This document shows positions 1 to 6,114 of a DNA stretch of 6,713 nt, piece after piece; position 1 is the stretch's first letter, and every line of letters begins with the position of its first letter. The stretch spans positions 1-6,713 of the forward strand of contig JAEOUI010000063.1 in NCBI GenBank assembly GCA_016839425.1, written 5' to 3'. Source of the DNA: Promethearchaeota archaeon. Lineage in GTDB: Archaea; Asgardarchaeota; Lokiarchaeia; Sigynarchaeales; SOKP01. The notes beneath the pieces are model-generated. The model did not search any database. It was not told the DNA's origin and saw only the letters and a list, made by a program, of their open reading frames with translations. A program made the position numbers and the translations under genes.

Positions 1-3000
1 ACCACTAATTACCAAGTCATAAAGTGAGTCAATGCATCCTTGTAAATGTTCGGGTGTAATAGTCTGGTGATACTTTGAAAACTCTGTGACAAAAGTCATT
101 TCTTTTTTAACAATTTCAATAAGATTTGTATCACTAGGATCATCTTGATATTTAATCAAGGCATCCATACATAAATTAAGCAAACTTTGTGAGAAAAACA
201 CTCCTTTTATTTCCCTATCCGCGTCTAAACTTACCACATTCCTACCATCGTAAGTAAACATAGTATTTTCTGCTCTAGTCATAAAATTGATATATGTAAT
301 TAGCTTCCTACTGACAACCCATTCGATAATTAAATTGCCCTCCTCATTCAATATTAAATAAGGTTCAGCAGCTAAAAAATTAAAGAGTTTCACGTGAAAT
401 TGAGTTTTGACCAATTTATATTGCTTTCCATCCCACTTATATCGTCCCCACAATACACCATCGTTTCGCACCAGTCTACCGACTGTAGTTTTGCCGTCTT
501 TTTCTAATAAAACGGGACTATCCATCTGTAAGTCAAATATCTTTAGAAAGGTTAAGACCTTATTAGTTTCCTCCTGGTCTCTCTTTATTGTATAACGATC
601 CCCTTCTAGTTTGATGGACTGAGTCCCATCCATTATTTTCCATCTTTTTTTTATTCCATCTATCCGGTAAAAAGCAAGTTGTTCATTTATGGAATTTATT
701 ATGGTATTAAGCCCACTATCAGTAAGTTTTTTTTTCCAAAAATTATCTTTTTGCTCTTTGGTAAAAATATTAAAAAAGTTTTCCAAAGGATTTTTAATTG
801 AATCTTCATAATATTTTGAAAAGGAATCTTTGATGTATTGTGTAAAATAATAGACAGGTATGGAATAATCCCCACTATCTTGAAGCATAAAATCCTCCAC
901 TTGCATTAGACTTTTGGAGGTCCCGTGATTTACCCATCCTTTTATTTTATTTAAGGTTGAGTCAGCAGTATCAAATAATATGGCATTATCCTTAACAATG
1001 CTAAAAGGAACGGGTATATTAAAGTTAATTTTCTCAAGGTTCGGTTTTATTAATTCTAATTGACCAAGCCCAGTGAAAAATCGATTTATTTTATTATCAA
1101 TCAATACAGGGTCGATATTTAGTTTTTCTCCAATGATTAAAAAAGAATTTAAAAAGTCCCCTAAATTATCAATCCAGTCTATCATTTTATATCCTTCTTG
1201 CATGAATCTATTATTAATACCAGATTCATCAGCGCTTCTCAAAATGTCTACCAATTGTGTAACTTTTTTTATACTTATTTCATTAATATCAAAGCATGAT
1301 TCTTTTATTAGGTAGGCTATGAAATGATAAAAATACTCTGAATTTTTCTTTAAAAGTTCTGGATGTTCGAAATTAAAAATTTTCTGATATAATGTCTTAC
1401 CTGTATTCATAAAAGATTGCATTATATTCTCCTCGGCTAGCGCGCCATGATATCCAATGCTATCCTTTTTCGGTCCTTTTTCTAACATTTTTTCATTCAT
1501 TGAATTAATTGTAGATTTAATAGTTGTTGTAATTACATTAACAGCGTTCGACCAATCTTCATAACTTCTACATTCTAATTGTTTGATTATTTTTTGATAA
1601 TAATCTATCAATTGTTCATCATTGGAATTAATGATTTGCTTCAATTCATTTCTATAAAATTCTAAATATCTATCGGGAGAATTTTTTATAATCTTTAAAG
1701 CTCTAGATACCGCATGAGTCCTTCGATCAATGACTTGAATAGCATCACGCCAAGCTTCTTCAAGACTTTCCCTCTTTTTTCCATAGCCAGCAAAAGTATC
1801 GATATCTTGAAGATTCTGTGCATCCAACAATTGTTCTAGAATTTCCAACCAAGGTTGTTTTCCAGAATTTGGATCTTCGTAATAAATCTCTTCAGGAAAG
1901 CAAATTAATCCTATTTTATCTCCCACCATATTTGGCAAGATATGTTGACTATTTTTAGCTTGTAATACTTGTACGGTTACTTCAATAATTCTGTTGCCAT
2001 TCAAAGAAATATTAGTGAGTCTCATTGGAGAAGTAGCCCACATATAATTTGTACTTAACCGATTAATTTTGATTAGATAGGAAAATGCACCATAATATGG
2101 TGATAAATCTTCATTTTTTGGCAATTTATAGAGAGAACCTTCGCCCGTGTATGGAAAAGAGCGGAATGGTCCAAGACTCCAATATTTTTTTAACTCTTCA
2201 TCTTGAAAGATCCATCTTTCCATTAGCCACGCATACATTGCTTCTATAAGTTCATCATATGTTCCTGAAACTATCGGTAATTGTTCAAAAAACGCTTGCA
2301 CAGACTCATACAGAAAATCTTTTGTATTCTTTAAAAACTCCGATGCTTTGACGTTCCCAAAGTCGGATAATCTTATATCAGCCCATGCTCCTAAATCTGG
2401 AAGATTGGCAAATAATGATAATAGATCTGATAAAATTTCTAGCTCCGCTGCCAATTCAGATGGCAACCCAATAGCTAATAATAAATCCAGCGTATTCCAA
2501 ATAAATTCATTATCAATTATTAAAGTCTCTGCTATTCCAGTGGTAACAGAAGATCCTGATAAGACGGATATCCCGAATAAAATATCATCATCCAAATTAG
2601 AAAATAAGTCCTCAAGTCCAAGAACCCCTGATGGTCGTTTATCAGAAATATAAGTAACGGGTCTATAATCTTCCCAATAAGCTCTACTTCGAATTGGCTT
2701 GAGATCTACGTCTTGTATCACGTATCGATCGTCATAAATTACACTTTGTTCAATCTTTTGATTATATAATTCTAATATGATGCTTTCAAATCCTTGCATC
2801 AGAAAAATAAACGAAAATAAAATCACAAAAATTCGCATGCTCAGTGCGCTTGCAGTAATTAAACTTGCAATCAAAATGCATGCAAGCGCGATTATCATTA
2901 TGGAAACTAAAATCTGATTAATAGGGTCTTCTATTTCTACCGTAGGGTTGATGGTGTAATCGACAATTGTATTGTTTACATAAGAAAATCCCGATATAAC

Positions 3001-4503
3001 TTGTATTTCAGACCCTTCAAGTTCAGGTTCAAATACTTCATGAATTTGCTCAGGGTAGATTTTTAGTAATTCTCGTATGTTAAACAAGTAAAAAATCGAA
3101 TTTAAATCCCCATAATAATCATAATTATCTAATGTAGTGTAAATTATATAATCCAAACCCAATTCTTCTATTTGCTTCAACATAAATAAGATTTTTAAAC
3201 TATAATACATGTCACTTATTTCTGTAGAATCATATTCTCCTTTCGTAAGATTTAGATGCTCTTTTGCAAGTTCTACAATTTCTTCTTGGTTAAATATCAT
3301 TTTAAATACTGTCTCTGCGTGACTTTTATTCGTAATTAAAAGATCTATAATTTCAAGAGCATAGTAGACTCGTTCCAAAGGATTTTCATAATCATAGGTT
3401 ATCAATTCATCAATCGAGTATCTGGATTGATTAAATCCCTCATAATATATCAATGTCGTTGAATTTTTTTCGCTTTCATTTAATGTAGAATATTGGCTTT
3501 CAGTAATGCAATCATCCAAATCAATTTTGGGGAGACCATAATTCCACCCGGATTTAATTAAGGATTTACCTAGAATTGCATAAAATTTAGCTTCTAACCT
3601 CCCTTCTATCAATAAATGATCAAAATCTAGACCAAAGGGAAAACTATTATTTAAAAAATTATCAATTAACCTCAAATCCAAATAATTATTCATATCTACT
3701 TCTAATATTTCGAATATTAACAACGATTTTACCGTGCTTACTACATCAGGCTCGACACCTTGCGTGGACCTAAATCCTCCTCTTGATGGAACATATAATT
3801 CCATCAAGGAATTAATCACTTGCATTATATCGATAATGTCCTCTTGTTTTATTAAAATCAGTGAACTCAAAGCATTATAAGTAGCATCTATGCTTTCTTG
3901 TCCGTATACATCTTTATACAAACCACGCCCTAGATAAGAATTAATAGAAGTCAGGTATGGATTTTCTTCTTGAACGGGGGGTGAATAATCAGTTAAAAAC
4001 AATGGGATTATTAATAAAAATAACATAATAATTATTACTTTAGAAAAAGTTTTTATTCCATCATTAAATTTTGATTTTTTTGATCCAAATTTTGCCCCTT
4101 TCTTGCCGTTACTTAAAATTTTTTGTTTTTCGTGGGATTTTTTTAAAGTTTTATTTTGTTGTCCAATTTCCTCAAGTTCATCAATAATTTCTTTCTCGGA
4201 TTTTTTATATTCGTAATATCTTTTTTGAGCACTTGGACATAGAATATCATAAATATGAAAATGGATGTTTTTTAATAAAATAATATATTGATACCTCTTT
4301 TCCAAAACCAGTTTATTTTTACTCGTAGAATCTAGATTTTCGTATGCAGTCAAGTAAAATTTTTCTAGTCTTTTTAAATCTATTATATTTAATCGACTCA
4401 AGTAAATATTTATATCAATTTCTAGGAGCTCTTGCCGTGATTTATCTCCATTTAGAATAACTTTAGGCATTTGATGGAATGCACATTTAACTTCGTTAGG
4501 CAT
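1..4503 (-). CDS. Giant multi-pass membrane protein with an alpha/alpha-toroid-like outer domain (3' end beyond window)
   Basis: The frame is open from an ATG at 4503 to base 1, giving 1501 codons with no stop, so the C-terminus is missing. Residues 1-155 are charged and probably cytoplasmic, with a helical, coiled-coil-prone stretch at about 93-130. Residues 156-171 (VIIIMLFLLIIPLFLT) form a membrane segment preceded by many lysines, which suggests N-in topology. Residues of about 175-528 are probably outside. They contain GGF (242-244) followed by PDVVST (252-257), and a second similar block GEYDSTEISDMYYSL (422-436), as in toroid repeats of prenyltransferases, squalene cyclases and thioester domains. 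Residues 531-553 and 556-571 form a membrane hairpin, which returns residues 572 onward to the outside. That last region, more than 900 residues, is unrecognised; about 1330-1450 looks beta-rich. No signal peptidase site or catalytic set is evident. I chose ATG 4503 because the frame upstream (stop at 4567-4569) has no better start and a TATA-like box lies just upstream. The reading frame is very certain; the function is unknown. Confidence 0.93.
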   Translation of the reverse strand, partial: MPNEVKCAFHQMPKVILNGDKSRQELLEIDINIYLSRLNIIDLKRLEKFYLTAYENLDSTSKNKLVLEKRYQYIILLKNIHFHIYDILCPSAQKRYYEYKKSEKEIIDELEEIGQQNKTLKKSHEKQKILSNGKKGAKFGSKKSKFNDGIKTFSKVIIIMLFLLIIPLFLTDYSPPVQEENPYLTSINSYLGRGLYKDVYGQESIDATYNALSSLILIKQEDIIDIMQVINSLMELYVPSRGGFRSTQGVEPDVVSTVKSLLIFEILEVDMNNYLDLRLIDNFLNNSFPFGLDFDHLLIEGRLEAKFYAILGKSLIKSGWNYGLPKIDLDDCITESQYSTLNESEKNSTTLIYYEGFNQSRYSIDELITYDYENPLERVYYALEIIDLLITNKSHAETVFKMIFNQEEIVELAKEHLNLTKGEYDSTEISDMYYSLKILFMLKQIEELGLDYIIYTTLDNYDYYGDLNSIFYLFNIRELLKIYPEQIHEVFEPELEGSEIQVISGFSYVNNTIVDYTINPTVEIEDPINQILVSIMIIALACILIASLITASALSMRIFVILFSFIFLMQGFESIILELYNQKIEQSVIYDDRYVIQDVDLKPIRSRAYWEDYRPVTYISDKRPSGVLGLEDLFSNLDDDILFGISVLSGSSVTTGIAETLIIDNEFIWNTLDLLLAIGLPSELAAELEILSDLLSLFANLPDLGAWADIRLSDFGNVKASEFLKNTKDFLYESVQAFFEQLPIVSGTYDELIEAMYAWLMERWIFQDEELKKYWSLGPFRSFPYTGEGSLYKLPKNEDLSPYYGAFSYLIKINRLSTNYMWATSPMRLTNISLNGNRIIEVTVQVLQAKNSQHILPNMVGDKIGLICFPEEIYYEDPNSGKQPWLEILEQLLDAQNLQDIDTFAGYGKKRESLEEAWRDAIQVIDRRTHAVSRALKIIKNSPDRYLEFYRNELKQIINSNDEQLIDYYQKIIKQLECRSYEDWSNAVNVITTTIKSTINSMNEKMLEKGPKKDSIGYHGALAEENIMQSFMNTGKTLYQKIFNFEHPELLKKNSEYFYHFIAYLIKESCFDINEISIKKVTQLVDILRSADESGINNRFMQEGYKMIDWIDNLGDFLNSFLIIGEKLNIDPVLIDNKINRFFTGLGQLELIKPNLEKINFNIPVPFSIVKDNAILFDTADSTLNKIKGWVNHGTSKSLMQVEDFMLQDSGDYSIPVYYFTQYIKDSFSKYYEDSIKNPLENFFNIFTKEQKDNFWKKKLTDSGLNTIINSINEQLAFYRIDGIKKRWKIMDGTQSIKLEGDRYTIKRDQEETNKVLTFLKIFDLQMDSPVLLEKDGKTTVGRLVRNDGVLWGRYKWDGKQYKLVKTQFHVKLFNFLAAEPYLILNEEGNLIIEWVVSRKLITYINFMTRAENTMFTYDGRNVVSLDADREIKGVFFSQSLLNLCMDALIKYQDDPSDTNLIEIVKKEMTFVTEFSKYHQTITPEHLQGCIDSLYDLVISG

Positions 4504-4517
4504 GTCAAGCGTTCTAT

Positions 4518-4530
4518 CATTTATAGTAAA
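4518..4530 (-). promoter_or_regulatory. TATA-like box for the giant membrane protein gene
   Basis: Read on the minus strand this is TTTACTATAAATG, centred about 20-25 bases before the ATG at 4503. There is no Shine-Dalgarno-like sequence before that ATG. In archaea a TATA box sits about 25 bases before the transcription start, so a leaderless or nearly leaderless mRNA is the simplest reading. No clear purine-rich BRE is visible next to it. Because the region is AT-rich, a chance match is possible. Confidence 0.35.
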
Positions 4531-4727
4531 TGACTTTAATTGAATCCCTTTCAATCCTATTTCAACTCAGTTCTATATTTTATGCTTATTTAATAGACGT
4601 GAATCGTTCCCTCATACTCAAAGAGTACAAGTTCAATTTGATAGGAATTCTTATAAATGTATCTGAGAGTATTGCGAAGTTCACAATATATTTATTGTAT
4701 CAATATAATCCATTCCCTCTAACTTGA
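4530..4727 (+). CDS. Doubtful small hydrophobic protein, 65 residues
   Basis: This is the only ORF in the window that runs opposite to the main genes without lying inside one of them. The product has two hydrophobic stretches, at about residues 6-23 and 36-58, separated by a short charged linker (DVNRSLILKEYKF), so it could be a two-helix membrane peptide. In its favour, an AT-rich hairpin followed by T-rich sequence lies five bases after its stop. Against it, there is no ribosome binding site, the 5' end overlaps the minus-strand TATA-like box, and hydrophobic products are expected by chance from AT-rich DNA. No family is recognised. It would be divergently arranged with the giant gene. Confidence 0.25.
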   Translation: MTLIESLSILFQLSSIFYAYLIDVNRSLILKEYKFNLIGILINVSESIAKFTIYLLYQYNPFPLT

Positions 4728-4732
4728 GACGA

Positions 4733-4766
4733 AATCTAAATTTTTTATTTTCAAAATATTTAGATT
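4733..4766 (+). terminator. AT-rich hairpin followed by a T-rich tract
   Basis: AATCTAAAT (4733-4741) pairs perfectly with ATTTAGATT (4758-4766). After one T-T mismatch, TTTT (4743-4746) pairs with AAAA (4753-4756), leaving a six-base loop. T-rich sequence follows on the plus strand. It lies five bases after the stop of the doubtful 65-residue ORF and could terminate it. It could equally be a chance AT palindrome in the leader side of the giant gene. Confidence 0.3.
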
Positions 4767-4836
4767 ATTTTATTTTTAAGTTATTATTTTGAAATTCTGA
4801 AATTCGCAAATATTTTCTTGAGTAAAAAAGCCAATG

Positions 4837-4844
4837 AAAAAAAA
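4837..4844 (-). terminator. Minus-strand T8 tract, candidate archaeal terminator
   Basis: Eight A on the plus strand read as TTTTTTTT on the minus strand, about 130 bases after the stop of the 120-residue gene. A further T6 (4824-4829) follows. Archaeal termination commonly uses poly-T tracts without a stem. This would separate the 120-residue gene from the giant gene downstream. Confidence 0.35.
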
Positions 4845-4928
4845 TTAATCTTCTTGGTTTTACATCTAGGATTTAATTGACAAATAGCGCGTCGGCTTTA
4901 AAAATTGAGGCATGTTCACCAAATTAAA

Positions 4929-4945
4929 ATCTATCGTCAATAGAT
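4929..4945 (-). terminator. Small hairpin after the 120-residue gene
   Basis: ATCTAT (4929-4934) and ATAGAT (4940-4945) are perfect inverted copies around a five-base loop, about 30 bases after the stop at 4976. On the minus strand the stem is followed by TTTTAATTT, which gives it the look of a weak intrinsic terminator. The stem is only six pairs and AT-rich, so confidence is low. Confidence 0.3.
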
Positions 4946-4975
4946 ATGAGAAATAACATGTAATCTATTTTTTTT

Positions 4976-5338
4976 CTAAAAATATTCTCTTACTATCTTC
5001 CCGTCTAACTCTTCCTTAAAATATTCTCTCACTATCTTCCCATCTACCTTTTTCTCAATTACGGTTCTCCTGCCGTACGTGTAGATGTATTCTCCATTCC
5101 CTCCCGACATCAGCCTTTTGAGACCCTTCGTAGGTAAGTCCTTGTAAATTACCTTTTGAAATAGCTTCCCATCCTCAATCCATTCGATGACGTCCCTATC
5201 CTTAAACTCGTATTTATGGCTACCACAAGATATTATTCGCCCTAAATACCAGTCGTCTTTATAGTGCGACATAGTCGCAAGTTTTGACACGGAATGATAA
5301 AAATTTTTTTCTGGTTTCTTGAATTTTTTTGGTTCCAT
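4976..5338 (-). CDS. Uncharacterised 120-residue charged protein with a duplicated C-terminus
   Basis: Complete ORF from ATG 5338 to TAG, with a clear GAGGAG ribosome binding site nine bases before the start, which settles the start. The product is soluble, without a signal peptide or membrane segment. The N-terminus (1-12) is Lys-rich. Residues of about 28-107 alternate hydrophobic and charged positions (YLGRIIS, KYEFKDRDVIEWI, GKLFQKVIY, GEYIYTYGRRTVIE), which suggests a small beta-rich fold. DGKIVREYF occurs at 99-107 and again at 112-120, a recent in-frame duplication. It has a single cysteine (38) and no metal or catalytic motif. It starts 31 bases after the stop of the transposase-like ORF upstream, so the two might share a transcript. 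I do not recognise the family. Confidence 0.8.
   Translation of the reverse strand: MEPKKFKKPEKNFYHSVSKLATMSHYKDDWYLGRIISCGSHKYEFKDRDVIEWIEDGKLFQKVIYKDLPTKGLKRLMSGGNGEYIYTYGRRTVIEKKVDGKIVREYFKEELDGKIVREYF
4979..5044 (-). repeat. In-frame direct repeat, 39-bp period, at the 3' end of the 120-residue gene
   Basis: Bases 4979-5005 and 5018-5044 match at 25 of 27 positions and are offset by 39 bases (13 codons). Both encode DGKIVREYF. The two differences are both silent. This looks like a local tandem duplication that extended the protein by 13 residues without breaking the frame. Confidence 0.85.
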
Positions 5339-5347
5339 GATTATTTT

Positions 5348-5353
5348 CTCCTC
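5348..5353 (-). promoter_or_regulatory. Shine-Dalgarno site of the 120-residue gene
   Basis: The minus strand reads GTGAGGAGAAAATAATC before the ATG at 5338. GAGGAG is nine bases upstream, a good match to the anti-Shine-Dalgarno sequence. It supports translation of this ORF and fixes its start, since the frame stays open upstream to 5408-5410 without another ATG. Confidence 0.7.
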
Positions 5354-5369
5354 ACGTTCCCTTAAATCT

Positions 5370-5639
5370 TTATCGATGGAGGATTCGCAAGTATCGGAAA
5401 AGTAGTTCTATATGAAAGATGTTTTTGATTTTTTGCGTAATCAAGATTCCATGAGTCAATTCCAAGTACCGTTTTATTTCTCGATAATTTTTAACATTAA
5501 CAAAGCGTTGTTGGAAAATGGTCGTTTCAATATCATAATCAGACTGATGTCGAGGAGCTCTGTAAGGATTTGGAGGACTCTCCTTGCGTTCCCTATATTT
5601 GGAACAGCCATTATTGGTACATGTATGTTCTTTAAACAC
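5370..5639 (-). CDS. 89-residue ORF resembling a transposase N-terminus, possible remnant
   Basis: The ORF starts with GTG at 5639 and ends in TAA at 5370. The frame is open upstream as far as a TGA at 5721-5723, so the true start is uncertain and no ribosome binding site is visible. Residues 7-12 hold a CTNNGC pair that could be half of a zinc-binding site. Residues of about 34-64 (YDIETTIFQQRFVNVKNYRE, then IKRYLELTHGI) resemble the helix-turn-helix start of IS6-like DDE transposases, where a 'SYREI...GI' pattern is common. After about residue 65 the sequence turns hydrophobic and ends, with no DDE catalytic domain in the window. That suggests a truncated relic. A plus-strand ORF covers the same DNA (5412-5660), but its product is less protein-like. 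The transposase link is a pattern judgement, not a proven homology. Confidence 0.4.
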   Translation of the reverse strand: MFKEHTCTNNGCSKYRERKESPPNPYRAPRHQSDYDIETTIFQQRFVNVKNYREIKRYLELTHGILITQKIKNIFHIELLFRYLRILHR

Positions 5640-5658
5640 GATATAATAGTTTTCTTTT

Positions 5659-5680
5659 AGCCCTTTGTCTAATGAGGGCT
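5659..5680. repeat. Short inverted repeat AGCCCT / AGGGCT
   Basis: AGCCCT (5659-5664) and AGGGCT (5675-5680) form a perfect six-pair, GC-containing stem with a ten-base loop. It lies about 20 bases upstream of the GTG of the transposase-like ORF. It is one of few GC-rich stems in AT-rich surroundings. Its role is unknown: it could be an end of a decayed element or a leader hairpin. Confidence 0.4.
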
Positions 5681-5715
5681 TACTATGTGAACTAATATTT
5701 TTAAGCGATTTACAT

Positions 5716-5865
5716 TTTGGTCAAATCGGTCTTTCAGAAAAATCTAAAATTTTTATACCAGAGTTTATTTCACTTTGTCGGACAAATGATGGTACTGCCA
5801 TGGATGTATAAATAAACTCCTCTTTTTAAATTTATCTTGAATTATCTAATTTTAGACTGACCAAA
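5716..5865. repeat. Nested inverted-repeat structure of about 150 bp, MITE-like
   Basis: Three pairs of exact inverted copies nest in the correct order: TTTGGTCA (5716-5723) with TGACCAAA (5858-5865), TCTAAAATT (5743-5751) with AATTTTAGA (5848-5856), and GAGTTTATTT (5761-5770) with AAATAAACTC (5810-5819). Spacers differ between the two arms (19 versus 1 base, then 9 versus 28). The pattern suggests two once-similar arms that have since gained or lost bases. Possible readings are a decayed miniature element, the end of an insertion sequence, or a structured RNA. No clear target-site duplication flanks it. Confidence 0.5.
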
Positions 5866-5931
5866 TAATTTAAAAACTAGCACTAATTAAAGATCAATAA
5901 AAAACGCGCAACTTCTAAAGTTCAAAAATGG

Positions 5932-5940
5932 AAAAAAAAA
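5932..5940 (-). terminator. Minus-strand T9 tract, candidate terminator of the Cys-Ala-tailed protein gene
   Basis: Nine A on the plus strand read as CCCCTTTTTTTTTCC on the minus strand, about 155 bases after the stop at 6096. This is a typical archaeal poly-T terminator. If used, the mRNA would carry the 25-bp repeats in its 3' untranslated region. Confidence 0.45.
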
Positions 5941-5990
5941 GGGGTACGTTCGAAAGGAATTGGGGATATTAGCAAGTAAAGATTAAAGCG

Positions 5991-6114
5991 GGAGAGCTGC
6001 CACCTGGTTAAGTCAGGAGAGCTGCCACCTGGTTAAGTCAGGAGAGCTACCACCCAATCAAAGGAGGGGAGCTGCGAGCCAACCAGACGGGAGAACTACC
6101 GCCCGCCAGCGGCA
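5991..6114. repeat. Five imperfect 25-bp tandem repeats overlapping a stop codon
   Basis: Units start at 5991, 6016, 6041, 6066 and 6090; the fourth is 24 bp. The first two are identical over all 25 bases. The third to fifth keep the 5' core GGAGAGCTGCCACC, with variants such as GGAGAGCTACCACC and GGAGAACTACCGCC, while their 3' halves diverge. The fifth contains the TAG stop and last codons of the Cys-Ala-tailed gene on the minus strand. There are no spacers, so this is not a CRISPR array. The repeats are GC-rich in an AT-rich setting and look like outward tandem duplication from the 3' end of the gene. Confidence 0.85.

Larger units (their letters stand above)
4504..4975. other. Gene-poor spacer between the giant gene and the 120-residue gene
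   Basis: This 472-base stretch separates two minus-strand genes. It holds the TATA-like box of the giant gene at its left end, a doubtful 65-codon plus-strand ORF (4530-4727), an AT-rich hairpin (4733-4766), minus-strand poly-T tracts at 4824-4829 and 4837-4844, and a small hairpin at 4929-4945. I see no tRNA-like or rRNA-like structure and no other credible ORF. Confidence 0.6.
5640..6095. other. Gene-poor region with repeats and a poly-T tract
   Basis: No credible ORF is present on either strand; the longest plus-strand candidates, such as one starting at ATG 5928, are under 20 codons. The region holds a short hairpin (5659-5680), a nested inverted-repeat structure (5716-5865), a minus-strand poly-T (5932-5940) and the 25-bp tandem repeats (from 5991). 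Base composition changes sharply from AT-rich to GC-rich at about 5985. Confidence 0.7.

Noticed and set aside
407..595. Plus-strand 62-codon ORF
   Set aside because: It lies wholly inside the giant minus-strand frame, which is continuous and protein-like here; shadow ORF.
1073..1315. Plus-strand 80-codon ORF
   Set aside because: Antisense shadow of the giant gene, with a low-complexity hydrophobic/Ser-rich product and no ribosome binding site.
2348..2653. Plus-strand 101-codon ORF rich in Ser and Asn
   Set aside because: Antisense shadow of the giant gene; the minus-strand frame reads through without interruption, and the Ser/Asn/Lys-rich product is typical of antisense reading.
3508..3522. 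DLDD (residues 328-331) in the toroid-like region, resembling the DxDD acid motif of squalene-hopene cyclases
   Set aside because: It is followed by C-I rather than T-A, there are no QW repeats, and the region is rich in acidic residues, so a catalytic reading is not supported.
5412..5660. Plus-strand 82-codon ORF overlapping the transposase-like ORF
   Set aside because: The opposite strand gives a more protein-like product with a Cys pair and helix-turn-helix-like region. The hairpin after its stop (5659-5680) is a slight point in its favour, so rejection is not absolute.
5928..5972. 14-codon plus-strand ORF starting at ATG 5928 (MEKKRGTFERNWGY)
   Set aside because: Too short, built on an A9 tract, with no ribosome binding site; the A9 is better read as a minus-strand poly-T terminator.
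5991..6114. CRISPR array
   Set aside because: The repeats are directly tandem with no spacers, degrade toward one side and overlap a coding end.
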